This document shows, in pieces, positions 36,227 through 45,330 of a stretch of DNA of 64,000 nt (its first letter is position 1; every line of letters starts with the position of its first letter). The notes beneath the pieces are model-generated. The model saw nothing but the letters and a program-made list of their open reading frames with translations. It was not told the origin of the DNA and made no database searches. The DNA comes from Bacteroides fragilis (GTDB taxonomy: Bacteria; Bacteroidota; Bacteroidia; Bacteroidales; Bacteroidaceae). The stretch lies in assembly GCF_019583405.1 (NCBI RefSeq), contig NZ_SZUU01000005.1:124001-188000 (forward strand), written 5' to 3'. The position numbers and the translations under genes were made by a program.

Positions 36227-37375
36227 TTATTCTATATAGATAACATTGTTTTTCATTGTATATTCAGCAGGTAAAATAGACAGAATTGACTTCATTACCT
36301 GATTTAGATCATCATTCAAGTAGAGTTTACCAAACATTTGCTCGTCCTCTACTGCAGTGGCACATCGTATGTCTTGACCGTAATAATCTCGTAAATGTTG
36401 CAAAACTTGTTTCAGGCTTTCTCCTTGCAAAGTCCATATCCCATCAATCCAACTGATATAGTCACGGGCATTTACTTTCTCTTTTCCCGATATACCTTTC
36501 TCATTAAGTTCCACTTTCTCATTAGGCACCATTTTTATATGGTGGTTTTGCTGGTCTTTTACATTGACCGAACCATCCACCAGTACGACTGTGGCTTTTT
36601 CCTGATTTTTGTAGGCCGATATGTTGAAAGATGTACCCAAAACGCGTACTTCAAATCCGGAAGTATTCACAATAAATGGTTTCGAAGCATCATGTGTTAC
36701 ATTCAGATACACTTCTCCTTCCACATAAATTTCTCTATATTTCCCTTCAAATGCGCGGGGATAAATAACTTTACTCCCGGAATTGATCCATATTTTACTG
36801 TTATCGGCTAAGACAATCTGCGAGCGTTTGCCTTTCGGAACGATAATCTGGTTGTACTCCTCTTTACTATCATCTTCTGTAAGTTTATTAGAGTTGACCT
36901 GCACCTGGCCTGTTGCGGAATAGACGACCTGGGCATTGTTATCCAATTCTATCTTTTTTTGATCTGAAACGACCAGTGTTACTTCTTTGATGTCCTGTGG
37001 AATTTCTGTTTGCAGACTTTGTGCGATCTTATTTAAGTCATGCCTTTCTTCGTCATTCAACAAAAGAAAACAGCTTATTCCTATTAAAAGGGCTACAGAA
37101 GCCGCAACTGCTGAATATCTCAGGATACTGAACAGTCGTGTCATCTTATTATTCTTTGAGCCAAGACGAACCGGGGTGTTGCCGGCATTTATCTTTTCCC
37201 GCACTTTTGTCCATATCTCCGGTTCACCCATTTCTTCGGGGAGACATCGGTTCCAGAGAAAGTCGAGCTTATCATATTCCTCCTGCTCTTCCGGAGATTC
37301 AAATGATGTCTTTTCCGGATGATCGCCATCCTTATTCAGGCGTGAGGCAAATGATTTAAACTTATTCTTTCTCAT
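36227..37375 (-). CDS. FecR-type anti-sigma factor (DUF4974)
   Basis: A 382-residue inner-membrane regulator. The N-terminal cytoplasmic part (about 1-82) binds the sigma factor (LDFLWNRCLPEEMGEPEIWTKV). One membrane segment lies at about 86-106 (SAVAASVALLIGISCFLLL). The periplasmic FecR domain (about 185-280) shows IIVPKGKRSQIVLADNSKIW and GSKVIYPRAFEG, and a DUF4974 domain at the C-terminus (LKQVLQHLRDYYGQDI) receives the signal from the SusC STN domain. It follows the sigma gene by 86 bp. Confidence 0.95.
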   Translation of the reverse strand: MRKNKFKSFASRLNKDGDHPEKTSFESPEEQEEYDKLDFLWNRCLPEEMGEPEIWTKVREKINAGNTPVRLGSKNNKMTRLFSILRYSAVAASVALLIGISCFLLLNDEERHDLNKIAQSLQTEIPQDIKEVTLVVSDQKKIELDNNAQVVYSATGQVQVNSNKLTEDDSKEEYNQIIVPKGKRSQIVLADNSKIWINSGSKVIYPRAFEGKYREIYVEGEVYLNVTHDASKPFIVNTSGFEVRVLGTSFNISAYKNQEKATVVLVDGSVNVKDQQNHHIKMVPNEKVELNEKGISGKEKVNARDYISWIDGIWTLQGESLKQVLQHLRDYYGQDIRCATAVEDEQMFGKLYLNDDLNQVMKSILSILPAEYTMKNNVIYIE

Positions 37376-37461
37376 TACTTTAATAGGTTTACATAAATAA
37401 AGACGCAGTTTACCCGGGAATGTCCTATCCGGATTCCATTTTTTTTAGATTATGTTCTGAT

Positions 37462-38004
37462 TTATTTTTTCAGACCACTCGAGATGATCTCTAATGATTT
37501 GGCAACGTGTACATTAATGGTCTTTACTGAGATGTTCAACATTTCGGCTATTTCTTTATAGGGTAGGCGTTCTATCTTGGCAAGAACGAAGACTACCTTG
37601 CATTTGGGAGGAAGTGTTTGAATGAGGCTATTGATTTGGGCTATCTCTTCTTTACTGATCATCTGTTCGTCGGGAGTTTGCAGATTTCCGATTATCTGGA
37701 AGCTGTCTATTTCTTCCCAGGAGGTTATTCCATTTGAATTTTCCGCTTTTCGCAGATAAGAGATGGCTTTGTTGTGAGTTAATGTAAGCAACCAGGCTTT
37801 TATATTCTTGATTTCTTCTATTTCTTCCCGGTGCCTCCATACATCCAGAAAGACATCGCTGACTACTTCTTCAGCAGTTTCTTTGGTTCGTACGAAACAC
37901 TGTGCATAGTAGAACAAGTCTTTCGAGTAGCTATTCACAAAATGACGGAAAGAAGCTTCTTCTCCTTTCTTTATCTTGCTGATATATTCGATGTCGTTGT
38001 TCAT
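37462..38004 (-). CDS. ECF sigma factor of the alpha-galactoside PUL
   Basis: A 180-residue FecI-like sigma factor. Region 2 (about 12-78) includes AEEVVSDVFLDVWRHREEI and IKAWLLTLTHNKAISYLRK. Region 4 (about 120-170) includes LPPKCKVVFVLAKIERLPYKEIAEMLNISVKT. It is held by the adjacent FecR and released when SusC binds its sugar, then drives susC and susD. It lies between GH36 and fecR. A -7-like element (TATTTTTG, minus strand, 38036-38043) is found 31 bp upstream, without a clear -33 partner. Confidence 0.94.
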   Translation of the reverse strand: MNNDIEYISKIKKGEEASFRHFVNSYSKDLFYYAQCFVRTKETAEEVVSDVFLDVWRHREEIEEIKNIKAWLLTLTHNKAISYLRKAENSNGITSWEEIDSFQIIGNLQTPDEQMISKEEIAQINSLIQTLPPKCKVVFVLAKIERLPYKEIAEMLNISVKTINVHVAKSLEIISSGLKK

Positions 38005-38172
38005 ATATAGAGTAATGGTTGCTATATGTGTGCTGCAAAAATATAAAATATAAACTTCTTTTCTTTATATTTATTATATTCTTTCGTTCTTTAATTTAAT
38101 AATATGTGGTATTTAAAGGTTGGATTAACTTTTCCTGCTTTTATTTGCATGTTTTGTGTTAACCATAAATGA

Positions 38173-38205
38173 AAGGCGGGATACTGTCAAAGTGCCCCGC
38201 CTTTT
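38173..38205 (-). terminator. Terminator after GH36
   Basis: AAGGCGGG (38173-38180) pairs with CCCGCCTT (38196-38203). T-rich bases follow on both strands. It lies 36 bp past the GH36 stop and separates it from the sigma gene. Confidence 0.7.
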
Positions 38206-38238
38206 GCATCTGTGTTTTGTGGGTTGATAGTAATAAGT

Positions 38239-40398
38239 TTATTCTGCCACCAGTTCTATTACCCGGCTATTGGTCTGTGAAGTAGTGAATGCATTCAACC
38301 CAACTTTCATAAGGTAATCACCGGAGAAAGTTTTTTCGTTACCCGGCAGATTCGATTTCCGGCCTGGCATTAGATTAATTTCTTTCACCCGGTACATTTT
38401 TCCGGCATCAAGTCCCTGGAGCTTAATCGGGAGCAGTTTCTCGCCAAAGCGGGGATGGATATCATACGCGAAGAGAACAGCTTTCGAAGCATCCGGTGTG
38501 GCATACATAATCGCCATGTGATTGCTTTCATATGGAGAGATGAGGCGGTATTGATCACCATCCAGTATGACAGGCTTCAGGCGCTTATAATTTGCCACGG
38601 CTTCTTGGCAATAAGTCAGTTCGTCCGCTTTCATATCTTTCAGGCCGATGTCGAATCCCAATTTACACATGCTGGCAACATCGGTACGGAACTTTACACT
38701 CGTCCTGCTGTTCCAACTTGTAACATGGGCACACATGGCTTTGGAAGGGAAGAATTGTGAAAAACCCCACTGGATGAACAAACGCTCTATCGGATCGGTA
38801 TTGTCCGAACACCAAAACTCTGTGAAGTATTTCAGTGCTTCGTAGTCGCAACGTGCACCACCGCCGGAACATAGCATCATCGGAACATTGGGGTATTTTT
38901 CTTTGACCCGTTTCAATACATTATATATACCGCGTACATGATCGATATAGAGTTGTCCTTGTTTGTCTTTTAGATAGGGAGAATAGATATTGGTGATGGG
39001 GCTGTTGCAATCCCATTTAAAGAAGGCTACATCGGGATTCTCCGTCATAATCTTATCTACGACACCAAACACGAAGTCCTGCACTTCAGGATTGCTCAAG
39101 TCAAGTACCAACTGATTACGGAAATAATAAGTTTCCCGGTTCGGGTAATGGATAGCCCAGTCCGGATGTGTTTCGAACAGGTCGCTCTTGGGATTCACCA
39201 TCTCCGGTTCAATCCAGATACCGAATTTGACACCGGCTTCTTTCGCTTTCTCTACTAATGCGGGGATTCCTCCGGGAAGTTTACTTTTCATTGCTTCCCA
39301 ATCGCCCAGACCGGCATGATCGTCGTTGCGTGGATGTTTATTTCCAAACCAGCCATCGTCAAGCAGAAACATATCTACACCCAGATGTTTGGCTTCTTTC
39401 ATCAATTTACCCAATAACTCTTCATCGAAAGTGAAATAAGTGTTCTCCCAATTATTGAGGAGAGTCATCCGGTCTCCCTGACCATCTTTCAGTTGGTAGT
39501 TGCGTGCCCAGTTGTGTAAATTGCGGCTGGCTTCTCCCGTACCGTTGTTACTCAGGGTAAAGATAAATTCCGGGGTAGTGAATATTTCGTTTGCTTTTAA
39601 TTGATAATTCGAAGCATACGGGTTGATGGCAGGGATTACCCGCAAGTTCCCCTCGTTGTCTACCTCAAAAGTAAACTGGAAGTTGCCTGTCCAGCCAATG
39701 GTACCCAATATTACTTGTCCCTGATGTTCTTGTGCAGGCTGTTCCAGTCCGAGTTCGAAGAAAGGTTGCATGTGCATGGCTGCGCGGCTTCCTAATTTTG
39801 TATCGAGAATTTTTTTGCCCGGTTGCAGCTGTTGTGTACTCATCTGTACCTCTTTGGCCCAGTCACTGCTGAATTCAGTGAGATAATATTTTTGGTTTGC
39901 GAAATAAAGCATCGTTGAAGCATAACGCCATAGAGTGACCGGTTTCTTCTGTTGATGCGTGATCTCACTCCATGTCTTGATTACATTTTGTTTAGGATAA
40001 GATACATAGTGCAACGTCACATCTACCGGATACTGGTCGTCTTTCATCCGGATGATGGTCTCTGTCCCGCCTTCTACTGTTTTCTGTTCCGAGGACACAT
40101 AACGCAGGATGGTACTGGGATTACCGTCGTTGTTTGTAATGGCTACAGCCGGTTCGAAATAGTCTTCCCCACCGGACCCCGGATATACTTCCCATCCGCG
40201 TGAGGAGCCGGAAAGATTCTTCAGGTCTTGTTCGTTCAGTAGTTTGTCACCCAGATAAGATTGGTACAGACGTCCGTTCGGAGCAACTTCCAGTATAAGG
40301 TCCGTCCGTTCTGTCGAGATGCGAATCTGCTTCGATTCTTGTGCACTTACATGGAGGCAGGCTGCAAGAACCAATAGTGTTGCAAGTAATTTTTTCAT
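38239..40398 (-). CDS. Alpha-galactosidase, GH36
   Basis: A 719-residue enzyme, start chosen at 40398 (MKKLLATLLVLAACLHVSAQ, a signal peptide cleaved after Ala19); an in-frame ATG 42 bp upstream would spoil the signal and lies over the promoter. N-terminal beta-supersandwich, then the GH36 barrel with DDGWFGNKHPRNDD and FGIWIEPEMVNPKSD. The nucleophile is Asp463 in FKWDCNSP and the acid/base is Asp532 in CSDNTDP. It probably acts in the periplasm on raffinose- or melibiose-type oligosaccharides imported by SusCD. It has its own promoter and terminator, so it may not depend on the sigma relay. Confidence 0.95.
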   Translation of the reverse strand: MKKLLATLLVLAACLHVSAQESKQIRISTERTDLILEVAPNGRLYQSYLGDKLLNEQDLKNLSGSSRGWEVYPGSGGEDYFEPAVAITNNDGNPSTILRYVSSEQKTVEGGTETIIRMKDDQYPVDVTLHYVSYPKQNVIKTWSEITHQQKKPVTLWRYASTMLYFANQKYYLTEFSSDWAKEVQMSTQQLQPGKKILDTKLGSRAAMHMQPFFELGLEQPAQEHQGQVILGTIGWTGNFQFTFEVDNEGNLRVIPAINPYASNYQLKANEIFTTPEFIFTLSNNGTGEASRNLHNWARNYQLKDGQGDRMTLLNNWENTYFTFDEELLGKLMKEAKHLGVDMFLLDDGWFGNKHPRNDDHAGLGDWEAMKSKLPGGIPALVEKAKEAGVKFGIWIEPEMVNPKSDLFETHPDWAIHYPNRETYYFRNQLVLDLSNPEVQDFVFGVVDKIMTENPDVAFFKWDCNSPITNIYSPYLKDKQGQLYIDHVRGIYNVLKRVKEKYPNVPMMLCSGGGARCDYEALKYFTEFWCSDNTDPIERLFIQWGFSQFFPSKAMCAHVTSWNSRTSVKFRTDVASMCKLGFDIGLKDMKADELTYCQEAVANYKRLKPVILDGDQYRLISPYESNHMAIMYATPDASKAVLFAYDIHPRFGEKLLPIKLQGLDAGKMYRVKEINLMPGRKSNLPGNEKTFSGDYLMKVGLNAFTTSQTNSRVIELVAE

Positions 40399-40437
40399 GG
40401 TATTATTATTGATGTTATAAAATATGCATTGTGCATG

Positions 40438-40469
40438 CAAAGTAAGATAAACTTCATTATATTCACAAA
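40438..40469 (-). promoter_or_regulatory. Promoter of GH36
   Basis: On the minus strand TTTG (40469-40466) and TTACTTTG (40445-40438) are spaced 20 nt, close to the Bacteroides consensus with one mismatch. A TGCATgcacaATGCA inverted repeat lies just downstream and could be an operator. Confidence 0.6.
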
Positions 40470-40522
40470 TGAAACGGGAAGAATTGCAAAAGCATTTTAT
40501 TCTAAATTTCCAGAAACAAAGA

Positions 40523-40541
40523 AGGTCGGATAAACCGACCT
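40523..40541 (-). terminator. Terminator of the NVEALA/propeller cassette
   Basis: AGGTCGG (40523-40529) pairs with CCGACCT (40535-40541) with a 5-nt loop. On the minus strand TTCTTTGTTT follows. It lies 21 bp after the CxxC lipoprotein stop. Confidence 0.7.
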
Positions 40542-40561
40542 CCTTGATAAGATGAATAAAA

Positions 40562-40978
40562 TTAATTTGTTGTTAATTTTTGATATATGAATTTGCCGTT
40601 TTGTTGTTTGCTTAATAATAAAGGGTAATTACTATCATAAAATTCTGGATTATAGAAGAGATCATCCATATCTATCTTTACGTTTTTCAGTTCTAGATTC
40701 TTTTTCCCAATTTCTAATCCTAACTTTTTCTTGGAATCAATTCTGGAAAAGACAAAGAGGAATTTCGGATTATCTTTATTTTCGTAAAAGAAAGTTTCAG
40801 CTGCATGAATACAAGTATGGCAGCCACGTCGGGGAATAACCACAATGAAGTCATAGGGAGCTAATTCAGCGTCTGAATAATGATTTTCTATTTGTTTATT
40901 TAAGTATTGGGTTAACGAGTCTTTCTTACTACAAGATAAGAAACAGAAAGAAAGGCAGACGATTAAAATCCATTTCAT
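40562..40978 (-). CDS. Small CxxC lipoprotein, possibly thioredoxin-like
   Basis: A 138-residue lipoprotein (signal MKWILIVCLSFCFLSC, Cys16). The mature part has a hydrophobic strand directly followed by a CxxC pair (DFIVVIPRRGCHTC, Cys53 and Cys56) and a helix (IHAAETFFYENK), the order seen in thioredoxin-fold active sites. A later strand (PKFLFVFSRID) and YPLLLSKQQNGKF also fit a truncated thioredoxin fold. No conserved cis-Pro is certain, though Tyr-Pro precedes the last strand. It overlaps the propeller lipoprotein gene by 4 bp. A redox role on the neighbouring four-cysteine peptide is a hypothesis. Confidence 0.65.
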   Translation of the reverse strand: MKWILIVCLSFCFLSCSKKDSLTQYLNKQIENHYSDAELAPYDFIVVIPRRGCHTCIHAAETFFYENKDNPKFLFVFSRIDSKKKLGLEIGKKNLELKNVKIDMDDLFYNPEFYDSNYPLLLSKQQNGKFIYQKLTTN

Positions 40979-42141
40979 AACTTCACGGGTTTAAGAGTTA
41001 AGAATGTTAAATAGTCATCATCGTCTGATAACACATTAATGTGGAGTCCCTCGGGTGATACGAATGTATGAGTAAATAAGTTAGTACTTTCTTTTACATC
41101 ATATTCACCGACCTTATTATAATGGGTATCTAAGATGACTATACTTAAATCTTTTACAGGATTCTTTTTACTATTAATGTTGTAATCGGAAGTTGGTTGA
41201 GCTACAATACGATAATACAGACTATTCCATTTGTCGTAGTAAATGCCTGTATACTGGGTCTGAGACCAATAATGCTTAGCTATTTCTCCCATTGTATTTG
41301 CTCCTGCCGGTTTACTTGTTTTAGCTGTAGAGTAACCTGCAAAATATCTTTTTGTTTGATCCGTGTCAATATTGTAAATCGAGATACTGTCATCCGCAGG
41401 GAAACTTATTACCATTTCTTGTTTATTGTTTAGACAATATGGCACGACTAGATATCCAAAGGTATGCCATGCATTGGTCTTAAGATCACCGTATACGGGA
41501 GTGTATGTATTGGCAAATTTTATTGTCTTTTTTTTAATATTGTACAATGCCGTTACAAATTCTTCAGTTGTAGTCATGCTTTCCAACCTTTTCCCACTTT
41601 CTCCTTGTAGGATAATGTTGTCTCCAACTTTGCAGATGGGAGTGCTGGTGGTAGGTAATGGATATGCTTTGACTATATTATCATCACTATTAGGTAGTAG
41701 CATTGAGGCAAGTTCATCTGTATTTACTATTTCTCCTTTATGATTGACTAGAAGTAATTTGCGTGACCAATAATCATATAAATATGTGGAATCTCTATTG
41801 ATATATAAAAATCCCATAATGTTATTATTGATAGCATGAGGACCTTCTTTATGGAGCTGTATTTTGTCTATTGCTTTACCGCTCTTCACATCAAAAATAC
41901 AGATGTTTTTCACCGGTTTATTATATAGTGCCAGCTTTAAACTATCATGTTCTATATATGTTTGTACATACTCTAACACTTGGGTTGTACTATCATCCAA
42001 ATGAAAAGTTTTGTGGGCAAGTTCCTGCATTGTATAGAGCTTCTTTCCTATACGATTATATTTCTTAGTTTGTTGCTCACAAGCCGACATTAGAATGATT
42101 GTACAAACCCAAATAGTTGTAGCAATAAATGCTTTGCTCAT
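40975..42141 (-). CDS. Six-bladed beta-propeller lipoprotein (BF3164-like) beside NVEALA peptide
   Basis: A 388-residue lipoprotein (lipobox LMSAC, Cys21). Repeated strands indicate a propeller: VKNICIFDVKSGKAIDKIQL, DSTYLYDYWSRKLLLVNHKG, NLFTHTFVSPEGLHINVL. It starts 12 bp after the NVEALA-type peptide gene, an arrangement common in Bacteroides where such lipoproteins pair with NVEALA peptides, and overlaps the CxxC lipoprotein gene at its end. It may bind, display or process the peptide; none of this is shown. Confidence 0.75.
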   Translation of the reverse strand: MSKAFIATTIWVCTIILMSACEQQTKKYNRIGKKLYTMQELAHKTFHLDDSTTQVLEYVQTYIEHDSLKLALYNKPVKNICIFDVKSGKAIDKIQLHKEGPHAINNNIMGFLYINRDSTYLYDYWSRKLLLVNHKGEIVNTDELASMLLPNSDDNIVKAYPLPTTSTPICKVGDNIILQGESGKRLESMTTTEEFVTALYNIKKKTIKFANTYTPVYGDLKTNAWHTFGYLVVPYCLNNKQEMVISFPADDSISIYNIDTDQTKRYFAGYSTAKTSKPAGANTMGEIAKHYWSQTQYTGIYYDKWNSLYYRIVAQPTSDYNINSKKNPVKDLSIVILDTHYNKVGEYDVKESTNLFTHTFVSPEGLHINVLSDDDDYLTFLTLKPVKL

Positions 42142-42153
42142 AATCTTTTTAGA

Positions 42154-42408
42154 TTAATTATTTCCAGAACATCTTACTGCGTCACTTGCTCCTTTATCTA
42201 CACAAGCATCTCCTCCACTTCCTCCTGTCAATGGAAGGCAATAACCTGTGTTATTGCTAGGATTGGAGCTCGTTTCGCAACCGGCAACAGCTTCAGCGTT
42301 GTTTAAAGCTATTTCTGAAAATACCGTTTTCGGCGTGTGAGAAGTTGCTGTGTATACTCCAATAATTCCAAGTGCAAAAATAAAACTTACGAATGCAATT
42401 TTCTTCAT
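42154..42408 (-). CDS. NVEALA-type small exported peptide with four cysteines
   Basis: An 84-residue protein. Residues 1-22 are a signal-like helix (KKIAFVSFIFALGIIGVYTA). A leader segment follows, ending in ALNNAEAVAG (34-43), the position and shape of the NVEALA motif, just before Cys44. The tail is Gly/Ser/Asn-rich and has cysteines at 44, 57, 69 and 80, compatible with two disulfides or a modified peptide. It leads a three-gene cassette with a propeller and a CxxC lipoprotein. The family's function is not known to me. Confidence 0.8.
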   Translation of the reverse strand: MKKIAFVSFIFALGIIGVYTATSHTPKTVFSEIALNNAEAVAGCETSSNPSNNTGYCLPLTGGSGGDACVDKGASDAVRCSGNN

Positions 42409-42436
42409 AATGATATATTTAAAATTAATAATTTTT

Positions 42437-42468
42437 CAAAGGTAGATATTTTTTTTTTGTAATGTCAA
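42437..42468 (-). promoter_or_regulatory. Promoter of the NVEALA cassette
   Basis: On the minus strand TACCTTTG (42444-42437) is a perfect -7 element, with TTG (42468-42466) 21 nt upstream. Distance to the start codon is about 29 bp. Confidence 0.7.
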
Positions 42469-42771
42469 TGAATAAAATGTGTTTTTTGAGGCTAAATGTA
42501 AATTAGGCAATTTTTTTAAAGAGTCTAAATAGATATAGTATGATCCTTCCATATATGATATTATAAATATCCTTTGGCTATTCGCTATATGTTATTAGAG
42601 GTGGCTATTTTGTAACATTGATTGAAGGATACAAAGCATTCTTGATTATTTTTGCTTGATAAAGCAAAGGAATTTTAAGGTTCCTATAATAAATAGATAG
42701 ACAGAGAATCTACCGCTAAATATGACGAAGAACCTATTACCTTACTTTTATTCCTTTAATTTATGGTTAGA

Positions 42772-42803
42772 TTTGCTTATCTCGTTTAGATTCAATACTT
42801 TTA
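42772..42803 (+). promoter_or_regulatory. Putative promoter of hppA
   Basis: TTTG (42772-42775) and TACTTTTA (42796-42803) are spaced 20 nt; the last base of the -7 element departs from consensus. Confidence 0.5.
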
Positions 42804-42836
42804 GGCTTTCGTTAAACCTTTAAATATTGTACGTCT

Positions 42837-45041
42837 ATGGATAGCATCCTTTTCTGGCTTGTTCCGCTTGCCTCTGTTCTGGCTCTCTGTTTTGCGCTCT
42901 ATTTTCATAAGCAAATGATGAAAGAGAGCGAAGGTACTCCGCAAATGATTAAGATTGCCGCTGCTGTACGTCGGGGCGCTATGTCTTATCTGAAGCAACA
43001 GTATAAGATTGTTGGCTGGGTCTTTCTGGGACTCGTGATTCTGTTCTCTGTAATGGCTTATGGTTTTCAGGTACAGAATGCCTGGGTACCGATAGCTTTT
43101 CTGACCGGGGGCTTTTTCTCCGGACTTTCGGGTTTTCTGGGAATGAAAACTGCCACTTATGCTTCGGCACGTACTGCTAACGCTGCGCGTACGTCACTGA
43201 ATGCCGGACTTAGGATTGCCTTCCGAAGTGGGGCTGTGATGGGACTGGTGGTAGTAGGGTTGGGGTTGCTCGACATCTCTTTCTGGTATTTGTTGCTTAA
43301 CTGGGCGATTCCCGCTGATGCACTGACACCTACCCATAAACTCTGTATCATTACCACTACGATGCTCACTTTCGGTATGGGTGCCAGTACACAGGCGCTC
43401 TTTGCCCGTGTAGGCGGGGGAATTTATACAAAGGCCGCTGATGTGGGAGCCGATCTTGTAGGTAAAGTTGAGGCCGGCATTCCGGAAGACGATCCGCGTA
43501 ATCCTGCTACCATTGCCGATAATGTAGGTGATAATGTAGGCGATGTGGCAGGTATGGGTGCCGACTTGTATGAATCTTATTGTGGTTCTATTCTGGCAAC
43601 GGCTGCTTTGGGTGCTGCCGCCTTTATTCATACGGGTGATACGGTGATGCAGTTTAAAGCTGTGATTGCCCCGATGCTGATTGCTGCTATCGGTATCATT
43701 CTTTCCATTATCGGTATTTTCTCTGTCCGCACCAAGGAGAATGCCACCATGAAGGATCTGCTTGGTTCGTTGGCTTGGGGAACAAATCTGAGCTCGGCTT
43801 TGATTGTAGTGGCTACTTTTTTCATCCTATGGCTCTTGCGACTGGACAACTGGATGTGGATTTCGTGCGCGGTAGTTGTAGGGCTGGTTGTGGGTATTGT
43901 CATCGGTCGTTCGACGGAATATTATACTTCTCAATCCTATCGTCCTACTCAGAAGTTGAGTGAAAGCGGTAAAACCGGTCCCGCCACAGTTATTATTTCA
44001 GGTATCGGGCTTGGTATGTTATCTACGGCTATTCCGGTGGTTGCGGTGGTGATCGGCATCATTGCCTCCTATTTGCTGGCTTCCGGTTTCGACTTCGACA
44101 ATGTAGGAATGGGGCTTTATGGCATCGGTATCGCTGCTGTCGGTATGCTTTCTACATTGGGTATCACGCTTGCTACGGATGCTTATGGCCCGATAGCAGA
44201 TAATGCCGGTGGCAATGCAGAAATGTCCGCTTTGGGTAAAGAGGTCCGTAAACGTACCGATGCGCTCGATTCGCTGGGAAATACAACGGCGGCTACCGGA
44301 AAAGGGTTTGCCATTGGTTCGGCAGCTCTGACAGGATTGGCATTGCTGGCATCTTATATCGAGGAGATCCGTATCGGACTGACCCGTTTGGGTAATCTGG
44401 AACTGACCTTCCCGAATGGAGATACCATTACTACGGCTAATGCCACATTTGTAGACTTCATGAATTACTATGAAGTAAACCTGATGAATCCGAAAGTACT
44501 TTCCGGTATGTTCCTCGGTTCGATGATGGCATTCCTGTTTTGTGGACTGACTATGAATGCAGTCGGTCGTGCGGCCGGACACATGGTAGATGAAGTACGA
44601 CGTCAGTTCCGCGAGATGAAAGGTATCCTGACTGGAGAGACCGAACCGGATTACGAGCGTTGCGTCGCTATCTCTACGAAAGGGGCACAACGTGAAATGG
44701 TGGTTCCTTCTCTGATTGCCATCGTTGCGCCGATTCTTACCGGGCTGATATTTGGTGTCCCCGGTGTATTAGGCTTGCTGATTGGCGGATTGAGCAGTGG
44801 GTTTGTACTTGCCATTTTCATGGCCAATGCCGGCGGAGCATGGGATAATGCGAAGAAATATGTGGAAGAAGGGAACTTTGGCGGTAAAGGCAGCGAGGTA
44901 CACAAAGCTACAGTGGTGGGTGATACTGTCGGTGATCCGTTTAAAGATACGTCCGGTCCGAGCCTGAATATCCTGATTAAACTGATGAGCATGGTTGCTA
45001 TCGTCATGGCGGGATTGACTGTTGCCTGGAGCCTGTTCTGA
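42837..45041 (+). CDS. hppA: Membrane-bound ion-pumping pyrophosphatase
   Basis: A 734-residue protein with about 16 membrane helices that uses pyrophosphate hydrolysis to pump ions. The substrate site is intact ([73 protein letters not shown]). At the K+-determining position the motif reads [10 protein letters not shown], with Ala where K+-independent enzymes have Lys, so it should be K+-dependent. In Bacteroides this subgroup pumps Na+ or both Na+ and H+. Ion choice cannot be fixed from sequence alone here. Confidence 0.96.
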   Translation: MDSILFWLVPLASVLALCFALYFHKQMMKESEGTPQMIKIAAAVRRGAMSYLKQQYKIVGWVFLGLVILFSVMAYGFQVQNAWVPIAFLTGGFFSGLSGFLGMKTATYASARTANAARTSLNAGLRIAFRSGAVMGLVVVGLGLLDISFWYLLLNWAIPADALTPTHKLCIITTTMLTFGMGASTQALFARVGGGIYTKAADVGADLVGKVEAGIPEDDPRNPATIADNVGDNVGDVAGMGADLYESYCGSILATAALGAAAFIHTGDTVMQFKAVIAPMLIAAIGIILSIIGIFSVRTKENATMKDLLGSLAWGTNLSSALIVVATFFILWLLRLDNWMWISCAVVVGLVVGIVIGRSTEYYTSQSYRPTQKLSESGKTGPATVIISGIGLGMLSTAIPVVAVVIGIIASYLLASGFDFDNVGMGLYGIGIAAVGMLSTLGITLATDAYGPIADNAGGNAEMSALGKEVRKRTDALDSLGNTTAATGKGFAIGSAALTGLALLASYIEEIRIGLTRLGNLELTFPNGDTITTANATFVDFMNYYEVNLMNPKVLSGMFLGSMMAFLFCGLTMNAVGRAAGHMVDEVRRQFREMKGILTGETEPDYERCVAISTKGAQREMVVPSLIAIVAPILTGLIFGVPGVLGLLIGGLSSGFVLAIFMANAGGAWDNAKKYVEEGNFGGKGSEVHKATVVGDTVGDPFKDTSGPSLNILIKLMSMVAIVMAGLTVAWSLF

Positions 45042-45089
45042 GTTCTAAAAAAGACCGTTTTATCCTTCTCCTACAGAAAATGTGTTTCG

Positions 45090-45203
45090 ATCTTCCATCT
45101 TCCACCTTTTAATGACCAATTGCTTATATTATTGTGTGTTAACAAGGTGGAAGATGCGTTTTTAAGGCCGTTTATCTTCCACCTCTATCTTCCATCTTCC
45201 ACC
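45090..45203. repeat. ATCTTCCACC repeat cluster
   Basis: ATCTTCCATCTTCCACC occurs twice exactly (45090-45106 and 45187-45203). ATCTTCCACC also occurs at 45174-45183, and the reverse complement GGTGGAAGAT at 45146-45155. The inverted copy can pair with any direct copy, making alternative hairpins. Confidence 0.8.
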
Positions 45204-45330
45204 CTCTTTCAGGGAGGTTGGTTTAATGTTAAATATCTGGGAGTTAGATAGATGAAACTGCTTTTCTATGGATAAATGTCAGTAATAGCATTTTGCTTTC
45301 CTTCATACCTTTAGCGATTATGGTTTGAAG

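Larger units (their letters stand above)
42409..42836. other. AT-rich intergenic region between the NVEALA gene and hppA
   Basis: The 428-bp divergent gap is strongly AT-rich and holds the two promoters listed at its ends (42437-42468 minus, 42772-42803 plus). I see no ORF, tRNA or strong hairpin in between. Confidence 0.65.

Noticed and set aside
40399..40440. Longer GH36 start 14 codons upstream
   Set aside because: The extension is unlike a signal peptide, while the second Met begins a clean one; the longer start also coincides with the -7 element.
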